Positions 47,375-60,204 of a stretch of DNA of 64,000 nt are shown here, piece after piece. The notes under the pieces are model-generated. The model did not search any database, was not told the DNA's origin, and worked only from the letters and a program-made list of their open reading frames with translations. A program made the translations under genes and the position numbers. The DNA comes from Sclerodactyla briareus (Eukaryota; Echinodermata; Holothuroidea; Dendrochirotida; Sclerodactylidae). The stretch is from positions 62,001 to 126,000 of the forward strand of contig JAODTK010002665.1 of assembly GCA_026419785.1 (NCBI GenBank), read 5' to 3'. Each line of letters opens with the position of its first letter. Position 1 is the first letter of the stretch.

Positions 47375-49885
47375 TGCTAGTGGTAGTGCAACCACGCTTA
47401 GTTCTTCTAATAAAACGAGACTCAGCCTCTTAGCCTGAATATGAGGGCGATAACAATGCACTGATCGAATCAAATTAGCCATACCGCTGCGGCGACCGGT
47501 ATCATTTTTTGTGGAATTGGGAAAGTTCAAGGAGAGTTGGAAAATATGATTGGTTCGATTCCTATGACGACTGTGGTTCGCTGACTCATGAGGATCCAGG
47601 GTTAGTGAGGCAAAGTGTATGGATGGCGAACTGAGCGTAACGGCTGGGGATTCCGACTTGAACGCAATGACCATGAGGGTATCCTCCCCGTCGGAATAAC
47701 CTTAGATGTGGACCTACTATCAGACCGTTGGGACTGAACTGGCCATCAATAATGCAGTAGTGCATAGCATTGACGTAGCGCACAAAATTCGTGCATCTCC
47801 TCGGTCGGAGGGGAAACCCATCCAACAGAGTTTAGCAAGCAAGTCTGACTATCTAATTTTGGTGAGGAAACACGTTGAGGATAAAGTATCACTGACACTT
47901 GCAAGGCCCCCATGAACCTAGCCACAACGTAACCTCTCAATGTCCCAAAGGTAACACCCTCTCATATGGAGTTTTTTAAGCCAACCCCTGCGCATATCAT
48001 TTAGTTTGAAGATCCAACGCTGCCAGAAACCCTTTGTGCAAGGGTTAACTTCTACTTTGACCACTCCGCAAGTCATTTCGCTGGGAAATGAAACTCCTTG
48101 CAAGGGAGACTACTATGTCAGACATCTCTGGCAGGCTTCGATAAAATGTACTCCTACTACTCCCTCTACTCCAGCTATTAGTAACCACTCAGAAAGTTTC
48201 CTTGACAACTGTTGCTAGGACTGGCTTTGATGAAAACTGCAAGGCGCCATTGTGCCACCCAGTTCGAACCAAGCCAGCATTAACACGTTCACGATATCTT
48301 CAACAGGCAGGCTGGAGCAATAAGAGCATATTTCAAGCAATCTTGAAAATGACACTTTCGTAGGTTTGCAACTCCTGCTGCTAGAGTTTGCGAGAGGCAT
48401 TTGGCAGGTTAGGTTTCTGAAGTCACATATTACCATCGAATGACTTACGAAATGGAATGGAAAGAATTTGCATTGAATCGATCGCTAGGTATATATCAAC
48501 CATGGCAATATATTTTCTTTTTAAATATATCGTCACACGGAGATTGGGATCTGATTTTAACTCTGTTAATCAAGCCCAGGAGATCACATTCGGGGACTAA
48601 CGGGGTCTCCGTCTGGTACTCCAGATAATAGGAAGCAAGAACGTTTAACCTCGATTCAGTGGTTTTCAGCCGTGACTAGCTTAGTTAGTTCGTTAGGCGA
48701 AACTATCTGTATTCATTTAGCACTGTTAGACCTCAAATAGTTTCTAAGTATGCCATGTGGAATTTGTCGTTTCGTATATTATTCTTATGTATATGTAAAT
48801 ACGTGCCATGTTGAGTGGATCAGGTGGCCATTTCCAATGAAAGAGAAGAAACAACAAACAGAAGGTTCAGTAATTGGAAGAAAAAAAATCCGTTGGCTGA
48901 AAAAGGCTTTCGATGGCAACAAATAGAACTCCTGCCCAAATTACGCTCACACATGATTCATTCATCCTACAATATTTGCCGTGATTTGCCGTGGTAACCT
49001 TCATGAAATCACTCACGGTTCAGGTGGTCTTGTTTTCAGTGGAAGTCAGTTAACCGATTCCGAGTTTCTCGCTTTGCCGCACTATTCTATTGTTTTCTGG
49101 AATTATGCACGTGAAATGAACTAGGACATGTAAGGTCAATACATATAATAACTGACAAGACTCGAGAACAGATGAACCCAATACTACTCCTAAATGGAAT
49201 CCTCCATTTCGTTTGTCATATTGTTTCTTCTGCAATATAAAACATTGATAATTTTTAGAGAAGTATGCTGATATACGCGCTGGGGAGGTCGATAGAGATC
49301 CATTAATATTCAAAGGTGTTGAATATTTACGTACAAGTGTGGTAAATGTTTGAAATAACATTCAGCAACCGTGAAATTCCAAGTTTTTCCAATTTCGAGT
49401 TTTCACAAAGTAATTCGAACTGACTAAAGTTCCATGGTCTCGATCTGAGACAAAACCTACACATATTCCATGCAAAAAAACTATTTTATGTGGAGAGCGT
49501 TGGTTCGTTTAATTATGGACAAGGACATTGAGCTACGGTACATTACATCACTAGAAGAAATAAATGGGACTGGCAACAGAACAATTGTATGACTGTTACA
49601 AAGACCACAGACACGGTCGCCTTCGAGGTTCATAGAAAGTTTATGATATATGAGGACCATTTGTTTCACAAAGTGAGCTGTGAACCGTCGTGCTTCATCA
49701 AATAGGGAAAATTGCTGGAGAAATGATTTTTTCTCTCCTACGGAAGAAAAGCATAAACTGTAAAGTGAGCAAACCTCAGACTCAGAATGGTAGCTCACTC
49801 TAAATTTCGTAAGAAAAAATACATTTTGTTATTTTGAAATATACTCGGATACTTGTAATCAACCGTCCTTCCAATCCTTTCACTC
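47375..49885. other. Stretch without identifiable gene
   Basis: Overlapping minus-strand frames at 47360-47825 and 49050-49361 and several plus frames are within chance expectation. Confidence 0.4.
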
Positions 49886-49887
49886 GC

Positions 49888-49921
49888 CCCCCCCCCTCCC
49901 CCCCCCCCCCCAAAAAAAAAA
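49888..49921. repeat. C-run followed by A-run
   Basis: About 24 C with one T, then about 11 A. Similar C-then-A junctions occur near 40259 and 43833. Confidence 0.85.
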
Positions 49922-49988
49922 ATGCCTTTCTAAAAGTTTATTTGAATACTTAGATCATAACAGCCGGATATATCAACTTCCCACGTCA

Positions 49989-50447
49989 ATGAATAATATG
50001 GATGGCGCAAACCCCAATCCATTCTCCTTATACCCTTCAACCGAGGAAAAAGCTTTTTGCGTCACTGACCGCTTATACCGGCTGGAAGACAACGACATAC
50101 AGGCAGTGTCAAACAAGCTCTGCATTACATCTTGGATCCTTGGACTCGCATTTGTAATAACTAATTCAGTGCTGGATCTAATTTCAGACAAAGGAAAACA
50201 TTATATGAAAATTCCGTGGTCTATATGTGGAGGTCATATATTGATCTCATCCAACATGTTGATCCTAATGTTCATATTCCTGTTTCTGGCATTCTTAGAA
50301 CAATCTCATTGTAATATTACAAGACGGGAGCATACTCGTCAAGCCCCTGTGTGCTTCTTAGTTTATGTCTTCCCCCACTTTAATATTCGCCTTCATATTT
50401 ACATCTTTTTTTATACTGGGGAAAGTGAAGACACAAACATACCTTAA
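49989..50447 (+). CDS. Long open frame with two hydrophobic segments, unrecognised
   Basis: It is one of the longest open frames (about 152 codons) and begins at an ATG (MNNMDGANPNPFSLYPSTEE). Two hydrophobic stretches follow, around residues 45-65 (ITSWILGLAFVITNSVLDL) and 85-103 (HILISSNMLILMFIFLFLAF). This could be an exon of a multi-pass membrane protein. No motif is recognised, a minus-strand frame overlaps the first part, and codon bias is unremarkable. Chance is possible, since about one frame this long is expected in the window. Confidence 0.22.
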   Translation: MNNMDGANPNPFSLYPSTEEKAFCVTDRLYRLEDNDIQAVSNKLCITSWILGLAFVITNSVLDLISDKGKHYMKIPWSICGGHILISSNMLILMFIFLFLAFLEQSHCNITRREHTRQAPVCFLVYVFPHFNIRLHIYIFFYTGESEDTNIP

Positions 50448-50449
50448 TT

Positions 50450-52545
50450 GAATTGAACCAAGTGTTCAGGTTACCTTTATCCACAAATTGACATCTTTAA
50501 GAAAGCTCGTCCTAATTTTTTCAAACATACTTCTTATATTAAGTATTAGGCAATTCCGAGAAAATCAAGATCACTTACCATGGTCTTACGCTGCTACCAG
50601 AGGAAGGCCTCTGAAAAATCGCGTTGATCCTATTCCCATTGTACATGCTTTGAACATTACCACAGTGCGTGCAGTCAACTAAGTCTGCGTATGCTTCCAC
50701 TATGGGAAATGCCAGAAGTAATATCCGTAATGGCTCTCTCAAGGTGCAATGTTTTTCTAGGTGTTCTTTCGATCAAATCGATTCATACAACCCAATGCAA
50801 TTATTGACCATTCGGTTGGTACATATTGAGAGAAAAAATGCCCAGACAACTCGTCGACCGAAGGCTTCAGAACAAGAGAAAATCCGCCCGGATCAGCGCT
50901 CTCTACCTTTTTGAGATTCAGCATTATCGTGAAGCCATTTTTTGGTCACACCCTCTCATTTGTACAATTGGCATGTAAAAAACAACAAGGGGAATCGAAG
51001 TGCTCAAAGGAAGTTTACTCACAAACGTGAGAAACCCTATTATATTATTTTAAAACCTTTTCATCTGGCGTTCATTATTCGACTTCTGCCATCACGCCCA
51101 CTGGTAGAATCGAATCAGAATTTCGCCTGATGCATGTTTTTTTGTTTTTTTTTTAAGAACGATATATTAAACGATAAACTACCTTCATTCCATCATTTTT
51201 AGAAGAGACCATTGTATTCCAACATTGATCTCCTGGTATGCGTAATATATTTAATAAATATCTTGTTTCGTCAATTCGTTGTTCGCCTGAACCGCCAAAG
51301 CATGCAAAGCAACCATTTGTATGAATGATGGAAGAACCTCCAAGTGCGGAGACTGTCGCCTGGTAATACATTTACCAAGGTATCTATTTTTCCAATCGTT
51401 TCGCAAAAATATGAACTAATTTCGAGACAACAAAAACAGCAACTATAATTCAATACTTGATTTCAAAATCGTTTCGCCGATTTTCATGCGGTCTTTCAAC
51501 TAAAAGTCTATTTTGCCAGTAAATCCCCATGAGGGGACGAAGCCCTCGGACAACCACCACAGTAACGGATACAGGTGGTTTGCGCCCTAGGTCTTCTACG
51601 TAATATATAGTTCCCCAGCCCCCCTAATTTGCAGAAAACATTGGTTTTTCTGAGGCCAGCCCGCTAACCATATCATCGGAACATTAACGCATTGAAACCC
51701 GAATTTGAATTTTAATCACCATATGAGCCATAGATATAGTGAGGAGTAATGTCGTGGACTTGATTCCAGCATGAATTGGGTATTCACTACTAGTTCACTT
51801 TCCGAACTATTTACGAAAAAGTTCATGAGTGAATCCGTACCCTCCCTTGCATTTCTTCTCTGGCTTACACCAATGAATGAATGCAAGCATCAAGTCACGT
51901 AGTAGAACAGGATTTCCGTTCTCCATGCTAAATTTTTGAGAGATTCTTCAAAATCCCACACTCCAAGCCACAGTTCGTTTACATTGTTCTTTGAGTTGCG
52001 GTAGCGATCGCAAATGATGACTGCTGATTGATATCCTCAATGCTGAGATTGCGTTAGATATTAACGACCTTCTTCAGAAGTGGGGAGTTCATGAAGAACT
52101 CTGGATTGGGTTTCATGTTTTCCTTGCATGTAATCACACATTTTCTTCTCTGCCTCGAGGTTCACGTTAACGTATGGGTCTTGATGTTTTAGAATAAATT
52201 CTTCTTGCGATTCAAAACCTTCTAGAAATTATTTTGAATCTCGGCGGTTCGAACTCGTCGACGAAATCATTGCGAGCGGTTACCCACCTCGCCGGGCATT
52301 ATGTTATGCTCGCTACAATACGGTCTTTTAATAGTGGTGAATCGGGGGAATCATTTCCTATATTTGCACATCTGTAGCAATGGAGTGTGACATCAAATAG
52401 CCTCATATGCACGCTGCAGTCTTTAAGCCATCTTTGTTACCTGTGGGGGAGTTTGGTCTCTCGTTTCAAATTCAGAGTCCCCCTCGAGATTTCCAGGGTA
52501 CAAAATAACAGTTTATTTTCACCTCCTGGAAGATAATATATGATA
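50450..52545. other. Stretch without identifiable gene
   Basis: Three consecutive short plus frames (50488-50682, 50669-50914, 50942-51130) are hydrophilic and unrecognised. The rest is AT-rich without signal. Confidence 0.35.
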
Positions 52546-52549
52546 TTCT

Positions 52550-52946
52550 CACCCATCGACTTACACAATCCGAATTTATCGTTTACACAGAAAGGTTGTT
52601 TGGCCTGATCCAACGTACGATGAACATGAACCTGTTTTTTCATTTTGACATCACGTTGGAGTTGTTCCTGTGCATGTTTCAAACTCGTTCTGATAGTCGT
52701 CTTAACAACTCAGGTTTGTGAATATTGTGCGACTTGGTAGGCGCTCTGTTGCATTTGTTTTTGGAACGGAAGTAGGTTTTCAGTGTAATTCATTCCAATT
52801 CGATCGAAAGGTCGCCCACCTGTCGAGAAAATCGGACATCCAGATGTTATAGTGCTTAGTTGAGTTTTCTTGTGAAGAACAGAACAATTGATACCCTGAA
52901 CCTGAACAGAATACAATCTAATTAATATCGCACAGTCCCTTGCCAC
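52550..52946 (-). mobile_element. Possible Ty3/gypsy integrase C-terminal trace
   Basis: Minus-strand frames read GRPFDRIGMNYTENLLPFQ, MQQSAYQVAQYSQT and LKHAQEQLQRDVKMKK in order, with frame changes between them. The order resembles the tail of Ty3/gypsy integrase (a GR.P..-type box, then a QSAYQVAR-like helix, then a basic stretch). No zinc-binding or catalytic DDE part is visible next to it. A (GAA)n array lies immediately upstream. Confidence 0.3.
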
Positions 52947-53030
52947 GTTTGAGGGTCATCAAAAAAAAAAAAAATTCTTCGAACCTGCTGAGATGGGGCT
53001 TTTCGTTTCCGGAACAGATCATATGCTAAA

Positions 53031-53186
53031 GGAAGAAGAAGCCGAAGCAGAAGAAGAAGAAGAAGAAGAAGAGAGGAGAAAGAGAAGAAGAGAAGAAAAG
53101 AACAGAAGAAGAAGAAGAGAGAAGCAAGAAGAAGAAGAGAAAAGAAGAAGAAGAAGAAGAAGAAGAAGAAGAAGAAGAAGAAGAAA
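53031..53186. repeat. (GAA)n / AGAAG purine microsatellite
   Basis: An almost pure purine tract on the plus strand. It gives spurious Glu/Arg-rich and Ser/Phe-rich frames on the two strands. Confidence 0.95.
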
Positions 53187-53189
53187 AAA

Positions 53190-55595
53190 CTAAAACTTTA
53201 CATGCTGCATTTGGTTCAAGGTCAGCACCTCCGCAATTGCTGCCTAACCTCAATATATTTGCATGGGTGGAAATTGTCCGTAGTTCATTGAATGCGAATG
53301 CGGTAAATATGTTAGGAATATGGAAATAATGCAACAGAGCTGCGTTGTGTTCGGCGTCCGATTGCCCGTCATGATTCAGTTGATCGATTCAAAATAACCG
53401 CCGGTGTCTTGTTACAATGTTTTGGAAACCTCTAAATCAAAGTTGCTTCCCTAATACTAGGATCTCTTAGTGTACTTCCGGGAGGAAGCATTATGTTTTG
53501 CTCATACCTATTCTTGGCTCTGGACATTCATAACATTTTTTTCTGAAAAATCCTGGTTCTGCTACAAAAATAGCTCAATTTGGTTTTACGGTAAATTTCA
53601 TATTATGCGATCAACTACACCATGTAGGTTATACTTTCTTAGGGTCTCTTGCTGCATCAGCTTTTTACAATTTTCCCATGTTTTAAGTGCGCAGGCTTGG
53701 TTCGGCCATCCATGGACATTTTGTTTATTAGAGAGTTGAGTAGTTTTCAAATGATTAGTTCATGTAGTGCAATTTTATAGAATACTAACCATATCGGTAC
53801 TTCATGCAGTCAGTTTGGATTTATCGAAATGACCTCCATTCACAACTTATTTCTTGATCATGGAAATGGAGGTGAGAAAAACACACCATAAATGGGTCAC
53901 TTTCTATCAACGGAACTTAAAATTTCGAGGAGTCCATAGATTCACTCCCGGAAAAAGTTTTTTTTGGGGGGGAAAAAAAAAAACCCCTATGTCCAATATC
54001 TATGACTAAATTACCTTTCAAAGAGTTGTAGGTTTTACTCTGGTACTCTACTTCGGACCCCAATCTTGAACGCTGGAATGTGTCCCCATTATGGAGTTAG
54101 CAAATGCCACTGAACTGTTTTACTAGAACGCCGTTCATTTCATGGTGAAACGTACAAGTGTCGCTGATAAATGTTGGGATTTCTGTCAAAGGGTTGCCAA
54201 TCAGTCAAGTAGCCACGCATACAATATCCACACCGCGCCATATGATTAGAACTCTAACTGGTGCCCTGACCGTGTTGATCATTACATTAAGTATTAACAA
54301 ATTGGAACGGCCACGTGATCAGAAACTCCCATAGGATACAATATCTTGTTGACGATGGCCGTTATCGTCTCCGAGGGTAACGGACGAAGTAATAGATCTT
54401 GTTCGTCAGAGCGAATACCCTTTATCCAGCGTGGATAGGGCGGAAGCGCCTTGCTCAAGTCGTCGAGAATGAGTGACGAAAGGTTCATGGTGTTAGTTTA
54501 CCTTATCTCCTAACATCACGAATCAATTAAAGTCGTTGTTTGATTAAAATCTTTGCCAAATCAAAGGTTGCGGATTTGATTGTTGCGATGAAACGGTTTC
54601 AGAGTAACTAGTCTCAAGTGGTAGTTATCTGAGGATCAGCCACCAACTGCGGCGTTACATGACGATGCTGCACAGATAGAATTATGGCATGCGAATGTCT
54701 GTTCAGAATGCTCGAGGGGTATCCTCTTTGTCTATTCCTATGTATCTACCCTATCAACACCCATCACTGTCTCATCGTCTAATTACCTGGCAATACATGT
54801 ACGGAACCCTTCTGGTGCATAGGTGAAATGTTCACTTGTTTCAAGTTACCCTCTCTCTCGAACTCGTCATCTTCTGATACTTCTTTTTCAGTGTACCCGA
54901 TCCCTCAACAGGGTTTAATAGCTTATGGATTCGAGTTTTAAGCCACGGATTCGAATCCATCTGCTCCACAGCCATGATGTCTGAGAAATATTCCGAACCC
55001 ACTGAACGCTAATTGATCTTGTGTGGTGATGACTTTATTATGTTGACTCTGCCATGTGATGTTATGGGCGCATTCCATTGTCCTTTTTTATAGGGGTGGC
55101 TATTGTAGGAATGAATATTGTATTAGTGGCTCGATTTAGTCTATTTTTTATAAAATTCACTACAAGACAAACTAATATATTTTGCATTTTTGAACGCGCA
55201 TATTAAATCTCTAACATGTGTCCTTGGCGACCATGTGTTGAATTTCATAATGACACTCCCCAGGTTTCGTTTGTCGGTATCATTGTGCCAGCATCTGAAC
55301 CGCGTGTATTTATGATCGAATGCATGAAGTGGATTTTCCGTATTACCGCCCCTCCTAATTATATTGAACAAGATAGTCATTTTCTGTGTTGAGTAATTCA
55401 TGGGCTTAAGAATAGTGTCATCATAAGAGAGGCATGGGTGACATAATTTGTGAAATAAGAAAGAAACACCGAGTCCCGGCCCAATTTTAATTACAATTTA
55501 CGGTGGCAGCTTCATTTCTATGTTCAAATCTTCAATTCCATACTTTTTTTCGATGCCCAGTTTTGTTGCACAGCAAGGTGATTTGTTCTCCAACG
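53190..55595. other. Stretch without identifiable gene
   Basis: Short frames only. A GGATTCGAATCC palindrome near 54943 was considered as a tRNA B box and rejected. Confidence 0.4.
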
Positions 55596-55599
55596 ATTA

Positions 55600-56110
55600 T
55601 TATTTTGAGTTTAGTTTGTAGTTCGTTTAGTGATTAAGGGTCAGGAAGGACATAATCCTCATAACGACCCGAGCCACAACATCCCCGGAACGAAACATGA
55701 CCAAACTCGAACTAAACCAATTCGCCCGTGATTCCTGGAAAATAATCATATCATGACTGTTTCTTGACGCACAATTCACCCTTAGAGAAAACAACATTTT
55801 CAATTTTTCAGGAAGACAATTCCCCCTCATTGATCACTCTCACTCTCTGGCGAGAATAATATTTACGAATGTCCATTCTGCGGCGCTTGCTCACAAGCTT
55901 GAGACCGTGGCTCCTTGCGCAGTACATTTGAAAATTCAAAGAAATAAGTGGAATGACAGGCCTCGATCCTGACCATTTTGAAACCTGGATCAAGTCACCC
56001 GAATTCACCTCAGCTCCACGTAGGAGACAGTTAGGGTATCATATCGCATATACCAGCGGGGTATGAAACCCAGATATAGCGACAGTCCCATGCGTTTGCT
56101 CGAGATTCGT
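55600..56110 (-). mobile_element. 3' end of a CR1-like non-LTR retrotransposon
   Basis: The minus strand reads GDLIQVSKWSG (about 55990), then SHGLKLVSKRRRMDIRKYY and RQRVRVI (about 55820-55910). After a frame change it reads GNCLPEKL and, further on, VNCASRNS and IIFQES (about 55720-55825). This matches the conserved C-terminal tail of CR1-type reverse transcriptases: RGDLIQ..K, RSH.LKL.....R.DIRKY.F..R, W..LP, then V..FK. Upstream RT motifs are not recognisable, so the copy is probably 5' truncated. No tail repeat is seen. Confidence 0.7.
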
Positions 56111-56924
56111 AGAAAAATGCGACGCCTTCAAATAATTGTTTGAAAGTTTGGGTTAGGAGATATGTTAAGATGACCTGACCGAGAGTAGAATCCATGAATA
56201 GAATCACCACCCGTAACGTTTCGGGGAATTACATTTGACCACGAGATCCAATGCCAGATCAATCTCTACTTTTCCCCCATTGCCTCGATTCGTGGATATC
56301 GTTGATGTTATAGACGGTCGAATCGCAGAAAGAAGCGGCAAAGCATGACCTTCGGAAATACTGATGCAACCTTGATACACAATCGAGACCAAGCAGCACC
56401 ACTACTGGTTGCCAATTGCCCATGTATAAACTACAAACTTGCACTGCTATGTGAAATCAATGTCTGGCTATATGTATTAGATACTGAGGTCATCCATTTT
56501 CAGTGCAGGACCGCATTTTTTCCCTGCTATGAGATCGGGCCCTCTCCCTCATGCGGCTTTGTACATAGCCGTTCTACATATTATTACATATTGATATTTA
56601 TGCTAGTAATTGTCGACCTTGGTCATACGTGTTTCCGTAAGGGGTTACGTGGTGTCATGAATTCGCTGATTTCTGTTAGGATGCTGCCACGATACCCGAG
56701 CATCTTGATCTTCCAAATTGGACGAATGAATACGAGATATGCAAGACACACTCCTGTAACTTTTGATTTATATTCCGTTGGCCATTTGCCTATTCCCCCG
56801 TTGATATGGTAAACAAATATATTCGTCGATGTCTGATAAACCAAAACAAAATAAAATTTGGGGGTTGGATACCTTATCCAAACGATGATTTTGACTAATG
56901 TTTACTTTTATACATATACGTTTT

Positions 56925-58335
56925 TACAGCTGAACCTCCATCTACATAACGAATTGAAAACACGAAGGGAGGCATCAGAAAGCAGCGCCGATGTTATCCA
57001 AACAATACACTGCATAAGTCAGTAAAGAAACAATTGTTGTTGATAACTGAATTTACACCATGTCCTCAACAGAGCAAGCGGGAATGTTTACTGAGGTCGT
57101 TTGCCCACTCCCTATATCGGTGTAATAGACAGTGAACTTCATCACGGGTGTTAGATTAGAGCCAATGATAAAGTAAAGCAGGTGAATGTCAGGATGACAA
57201 GGCATGGTGAATTATCCTAACCTATCATGTCTTGTATCCTTAAACTCATCATTTGTGATAAAACTACACCAATTCATTTCTCTAATTTGTACAGTGCATG
57301 ATGTGATAGCATCAATTCAAGCGTACTCCTTGCGCACCATCTCGCGGAAATGTAACCAAAACACCATACATGGTCGTATTTTGACTTTTATCTGATCTAT
57401 TTAGTGTGTGACAGAGCACCAGGGTTGTGACCTATTGAACGCGGTTTACACTATCAATGGTTTCTGGAATGCGATCTTTATTCAATTTTCACTATCACTC
57501 AATGTTCTGGGCATTCGTGCTGCCTTTATTAAGTGCATCCACTTTCCTAACACCTTGCGAAGAGAAACCCCCCACCATAACGCCGAACGTCTAGTTACAA
57601 CACCTGAGTGAGGCTAATTTAGACCAAGCGACTAGCGTCATGTATCGTTAGCCAGAAAACTGAGCCGTACCCACTCAGGTGATTAGAATTATTATGGTAA
57701 CTTTGGGTAAAATAACCATTTTGCGAGATTTATGACACCTAAACAAAAGGGATCATACATATAAGGAGAAAATATACCTACTGTGGGCTATGAGTGTCTT
57801 GCCCACCCAAAACTGAAGGATTTTATGTGTCCCCGATAAGCGGCTGCATACCAGGCTTGATCGAGATTCTCAGAAAAGGTTGTAATTCTGTTATGTGAAT
57901 GTATGCACGAATCCGGTATAGGTTTCATTCATTCGATGGGATCGAATATTGATGAGTGACCACACACATACCAACCGCGGGCGAACAAACACATGAGTAC
58001 ATACACATTCACGACTGCATAGATTCCCCTCTCCTGGTCAAGAAATAAGCACGACTATAAATAGCCAATGTTGTTTTCTATTGGGAATCATATTGCAATT
58101 CGGAAGGTAGATTTTGAATCAGTTGCTGTTCAAACAGGAAAGAACATCCTTATAGGCCTGAGGTGATTGGTACATACGCACGTTGCGCATTTATCGCGAT
58201 TATCCTTCTGGCTACTATGGTATGGTATGTGAGAGGTGAGCTTCATAATTCATTACCATAACGAGGCCAAATCAGAACAGTTGACTGAGTAGTATATATG
58301 TTGGTGTATAGCGTAATCAAACCACGGGTTGGAAC
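56925..58335 (+). repeat. Diverged duplicated block, copy B
   Basis: Ordered matches to 540-2200 are listed under copy A. The best-preserved part is the transmembrane exon and its donor side (TATGTGAGAGGTGAG, then CAAATCAGA, then GTATAGCGTAATCAAA). Copy B is slightly shorter overall through indels. Confidence 0.6.
58138..58235 (+). pseudogene. Broken copy of the transmembrane exon
   Basis: It matches 1946-2045 with the same acceptor context (TTCAAACAG) and donor (GAGAG|GTGAGC). It is 98 nt instead of 100. In the frame used by copy A the first codons contain TAG and TGA, and the hydrophobic part (CAFIAIILLATMVWYV) is only recovered after a shift. The cytoplasmic part is therefore lost, or it uses a different start. 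Confidence 0.45.
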
Positions 58336-58339
58336 CCCA

Positions 58340-59555
58340 AGGGAGAGTTCGACTTAAACAAGATGGCACGTCAGCCTCTCAATACATGCAGTACAGGCAG
58401 GGAATTCGAAACTTAAGAGACGTAAATTAAATAACGTGAATGATAGTTCGACCGAACATATTCTACTTTCACAGGTAGTATTCTTCTCTCTTCAAGTTTT
58501 CGTAACGAAAATCCCAATTTAAGTTAAGTCATTTTGAGCCTCAGTAGTCGAGCTTCTGATCCACCTATGTGTATACATTGGTTCTCACCTATGACTGGGA
58601 TTCTCGATCGGACGGTACAATCTACAAGCTAGGACGATTGGCCTTTGCCTGGCCTGAGTGAGTTGAAGCTAGTGCAGCATTATTTTGGAATCCGAAGTGT
58701 GGTTGAAAAGAATACAAAGTAATTAACCACAATTAACCACACAGAAAGGACAGATGCGACCGGGGAGCTCCTCTCGGACTATTCAATACAATAAGAGTTC
58801 GACTGAGATTGAAAATGAGACAAACCAGTTTCTTGCACTGAAACTTCTTATCGATCTACCTGTCACGTCTCCATTGGATCAATCAGAATCGTGACCACGA
58901 AGGCTGTGGCAAATCTGGGAAACCGCTCTTGAATGACCCATCTGATCTCGATCCTGGTTTTGCACCTAGGAAAAGGTGATAAACTTATGTTCTGCGTAAA
59001 GGTATAATATAGTCATCAGTAGCTACAATCACTCGAAAAGTTTCATGATTCAACAATCTTTATGATGTGGGTTTCAAATGTTCTACTAAATTGAATTATT
59101 CCGTTGGTGTGTAATAGCAGTTATTTCAGAAATCTCGAGCAGAAACGCTTTGGTGTCTAATAGTCGAAGACCAAGCACATGGGTATAATGTTTTTCTTTG
59201 TTTATTACACAGACATCAATAATTGCAGGTTGACTTCGTCAGTCACTCTTTTCTATATTGAGCATCATTTGACTTCCTAGCTGAAATATTTTTTATCAGT
59301 ATGGGAACTCTTCGGCTACTGCCTAACTCTCGAATATTTTTATCTCAAGTTATATGGATGATTGTCACCAAAAAAGAGATGGTTTAGGCGTGTTACAGCT
59401 CAATTTTGATTTTGAAGACAGGATCTCGTCAACCATCGGTTGAACCATAAGATTTTCATAGACCGAACATGATTCAGTTGGGAACCTCACTCCCCCTGTA
59501 TTCGGTACTGGTGTCTACGAAGTTCCCAATAGATTCATAACTGAGCAGGGGGGAG
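58340..59555. other. Stretch without identifiable gene
   Basis: No frame or repeat worth calling. Confidence 0.4.
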
Positions 59556-59683
59556 TCAATGGTCCGGCTTACGGGACGAGAATTTGCGAGGTTTTCCTCC
59601 GTAAAAAAAAAGAGCTTTTCTGAATCTGATCTTAATCCTTGCTCTACCACCGAGCAAATGAAAATCGTTTTTTGCTCATGTTG

Positions 59684-60076
59684 TTATAATGAGACCGTGT
59701 CCCTCAGTGACGTGCGACCTGACGCTAACGTGAACAACCTACCAGAATCGTTAACACCCAGTAGCCAGTATTTAGCGTTTTTCGCATCGACCGGTTGCAA
59801 TACATGGACTGTGCCCACTTCTATGACATTCGGTGATCTCGGAGTTGAGCCTAAGCTAATGGAGGTCTTTTCCTCCCAACGTGAACCACTCAAGCGAGCA
59901 TGGACTTCTACATCATTCGTTGACACAGTTGCGTAAACCACACGCTTCTCCGATTTCGCGCCGACACTGAACCGGTAGAGATCCTCTAATCCAAATGACT
60001 TCTCCGCAGTCATTGTGCCACACAACGTGTCCGGACTCCGACTTTCTTGGTCTTCGGCGATTCGACCTGATCCCAA
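59684..60076 (-). CDS. Exon-like frame, unrecognised; opposite strand also open
   Basis: A minus-strand frame of about 130 codons has balanced, protein-like composition. Alternating hydrophobic stretches (KRVVYATVSTNDVEVHARL, VIEVGTVHVLQPV, AKYWLLGVNDSGRLFTLAS) suggest beta strands with turns. No family is recognised. The plus strand at 59559-59936 is open over the same region, and no firm splice sites were found for either. GC is slightly above the surroundings. Confidence 0.25.
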   Translation of the reverse strand: MGSGRIAEDQESRSPDTLCGTMTAEKSFGLEDLYRFSVGAKSEKRVVYATVSTNDVEVHARLSGSRWEEKTSISLGSTPRSPNVIEVGTVHVLQPVDAKNAKYWLLGVNDSGRLFTLASGRTSLRDTVSL

Positions 60077-60109
60077 AACAGTAGGTATTGCTAAATCACA
60101 TAGGAAAAA

Positions 60110-60200
60110 TCATTCGCCCAATATGAGATCTCTACGTCGTTTCGTTGCACAGTTATCGGGCTCATTCTGTTGTCATTGGATGACTCAGACCTGACCACAT
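60110..60200 (+). repeat. Single dispersed copy of the 6.3-7.0 kb repeat unit
   Basis: ATGAGATCTCTACGTCGTTT then CGTTGCACAGTTATCGGGCTC and a later GACTCAGACCTGACC match the order of boxes in the tandem array at 6270-6960. Confidence 0.65.
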
Positions 60201-60204
60201 AACA

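Noticed and set aside
53026-53334. Ser/Phe-rich and Glu/Arg-rich frames
   Set aside because: Both are direct translations of the (GAA)n microsatellite.
54900-54985. GGATTCGAATCC as a tRNA B box
   Set aside because: The T-arm stem does not pair (ACGGA against CCATC), and there is no A box at the right distance. It is a chance palindrome.
56345-56812. 155-codon plus-strand open frame as a gene
   Set aside because: No domain and no splice sites. It lies upstream of the minus-strand CR1 tail and may overlap element-derived sequence. A frame this long is expected about once by chance.
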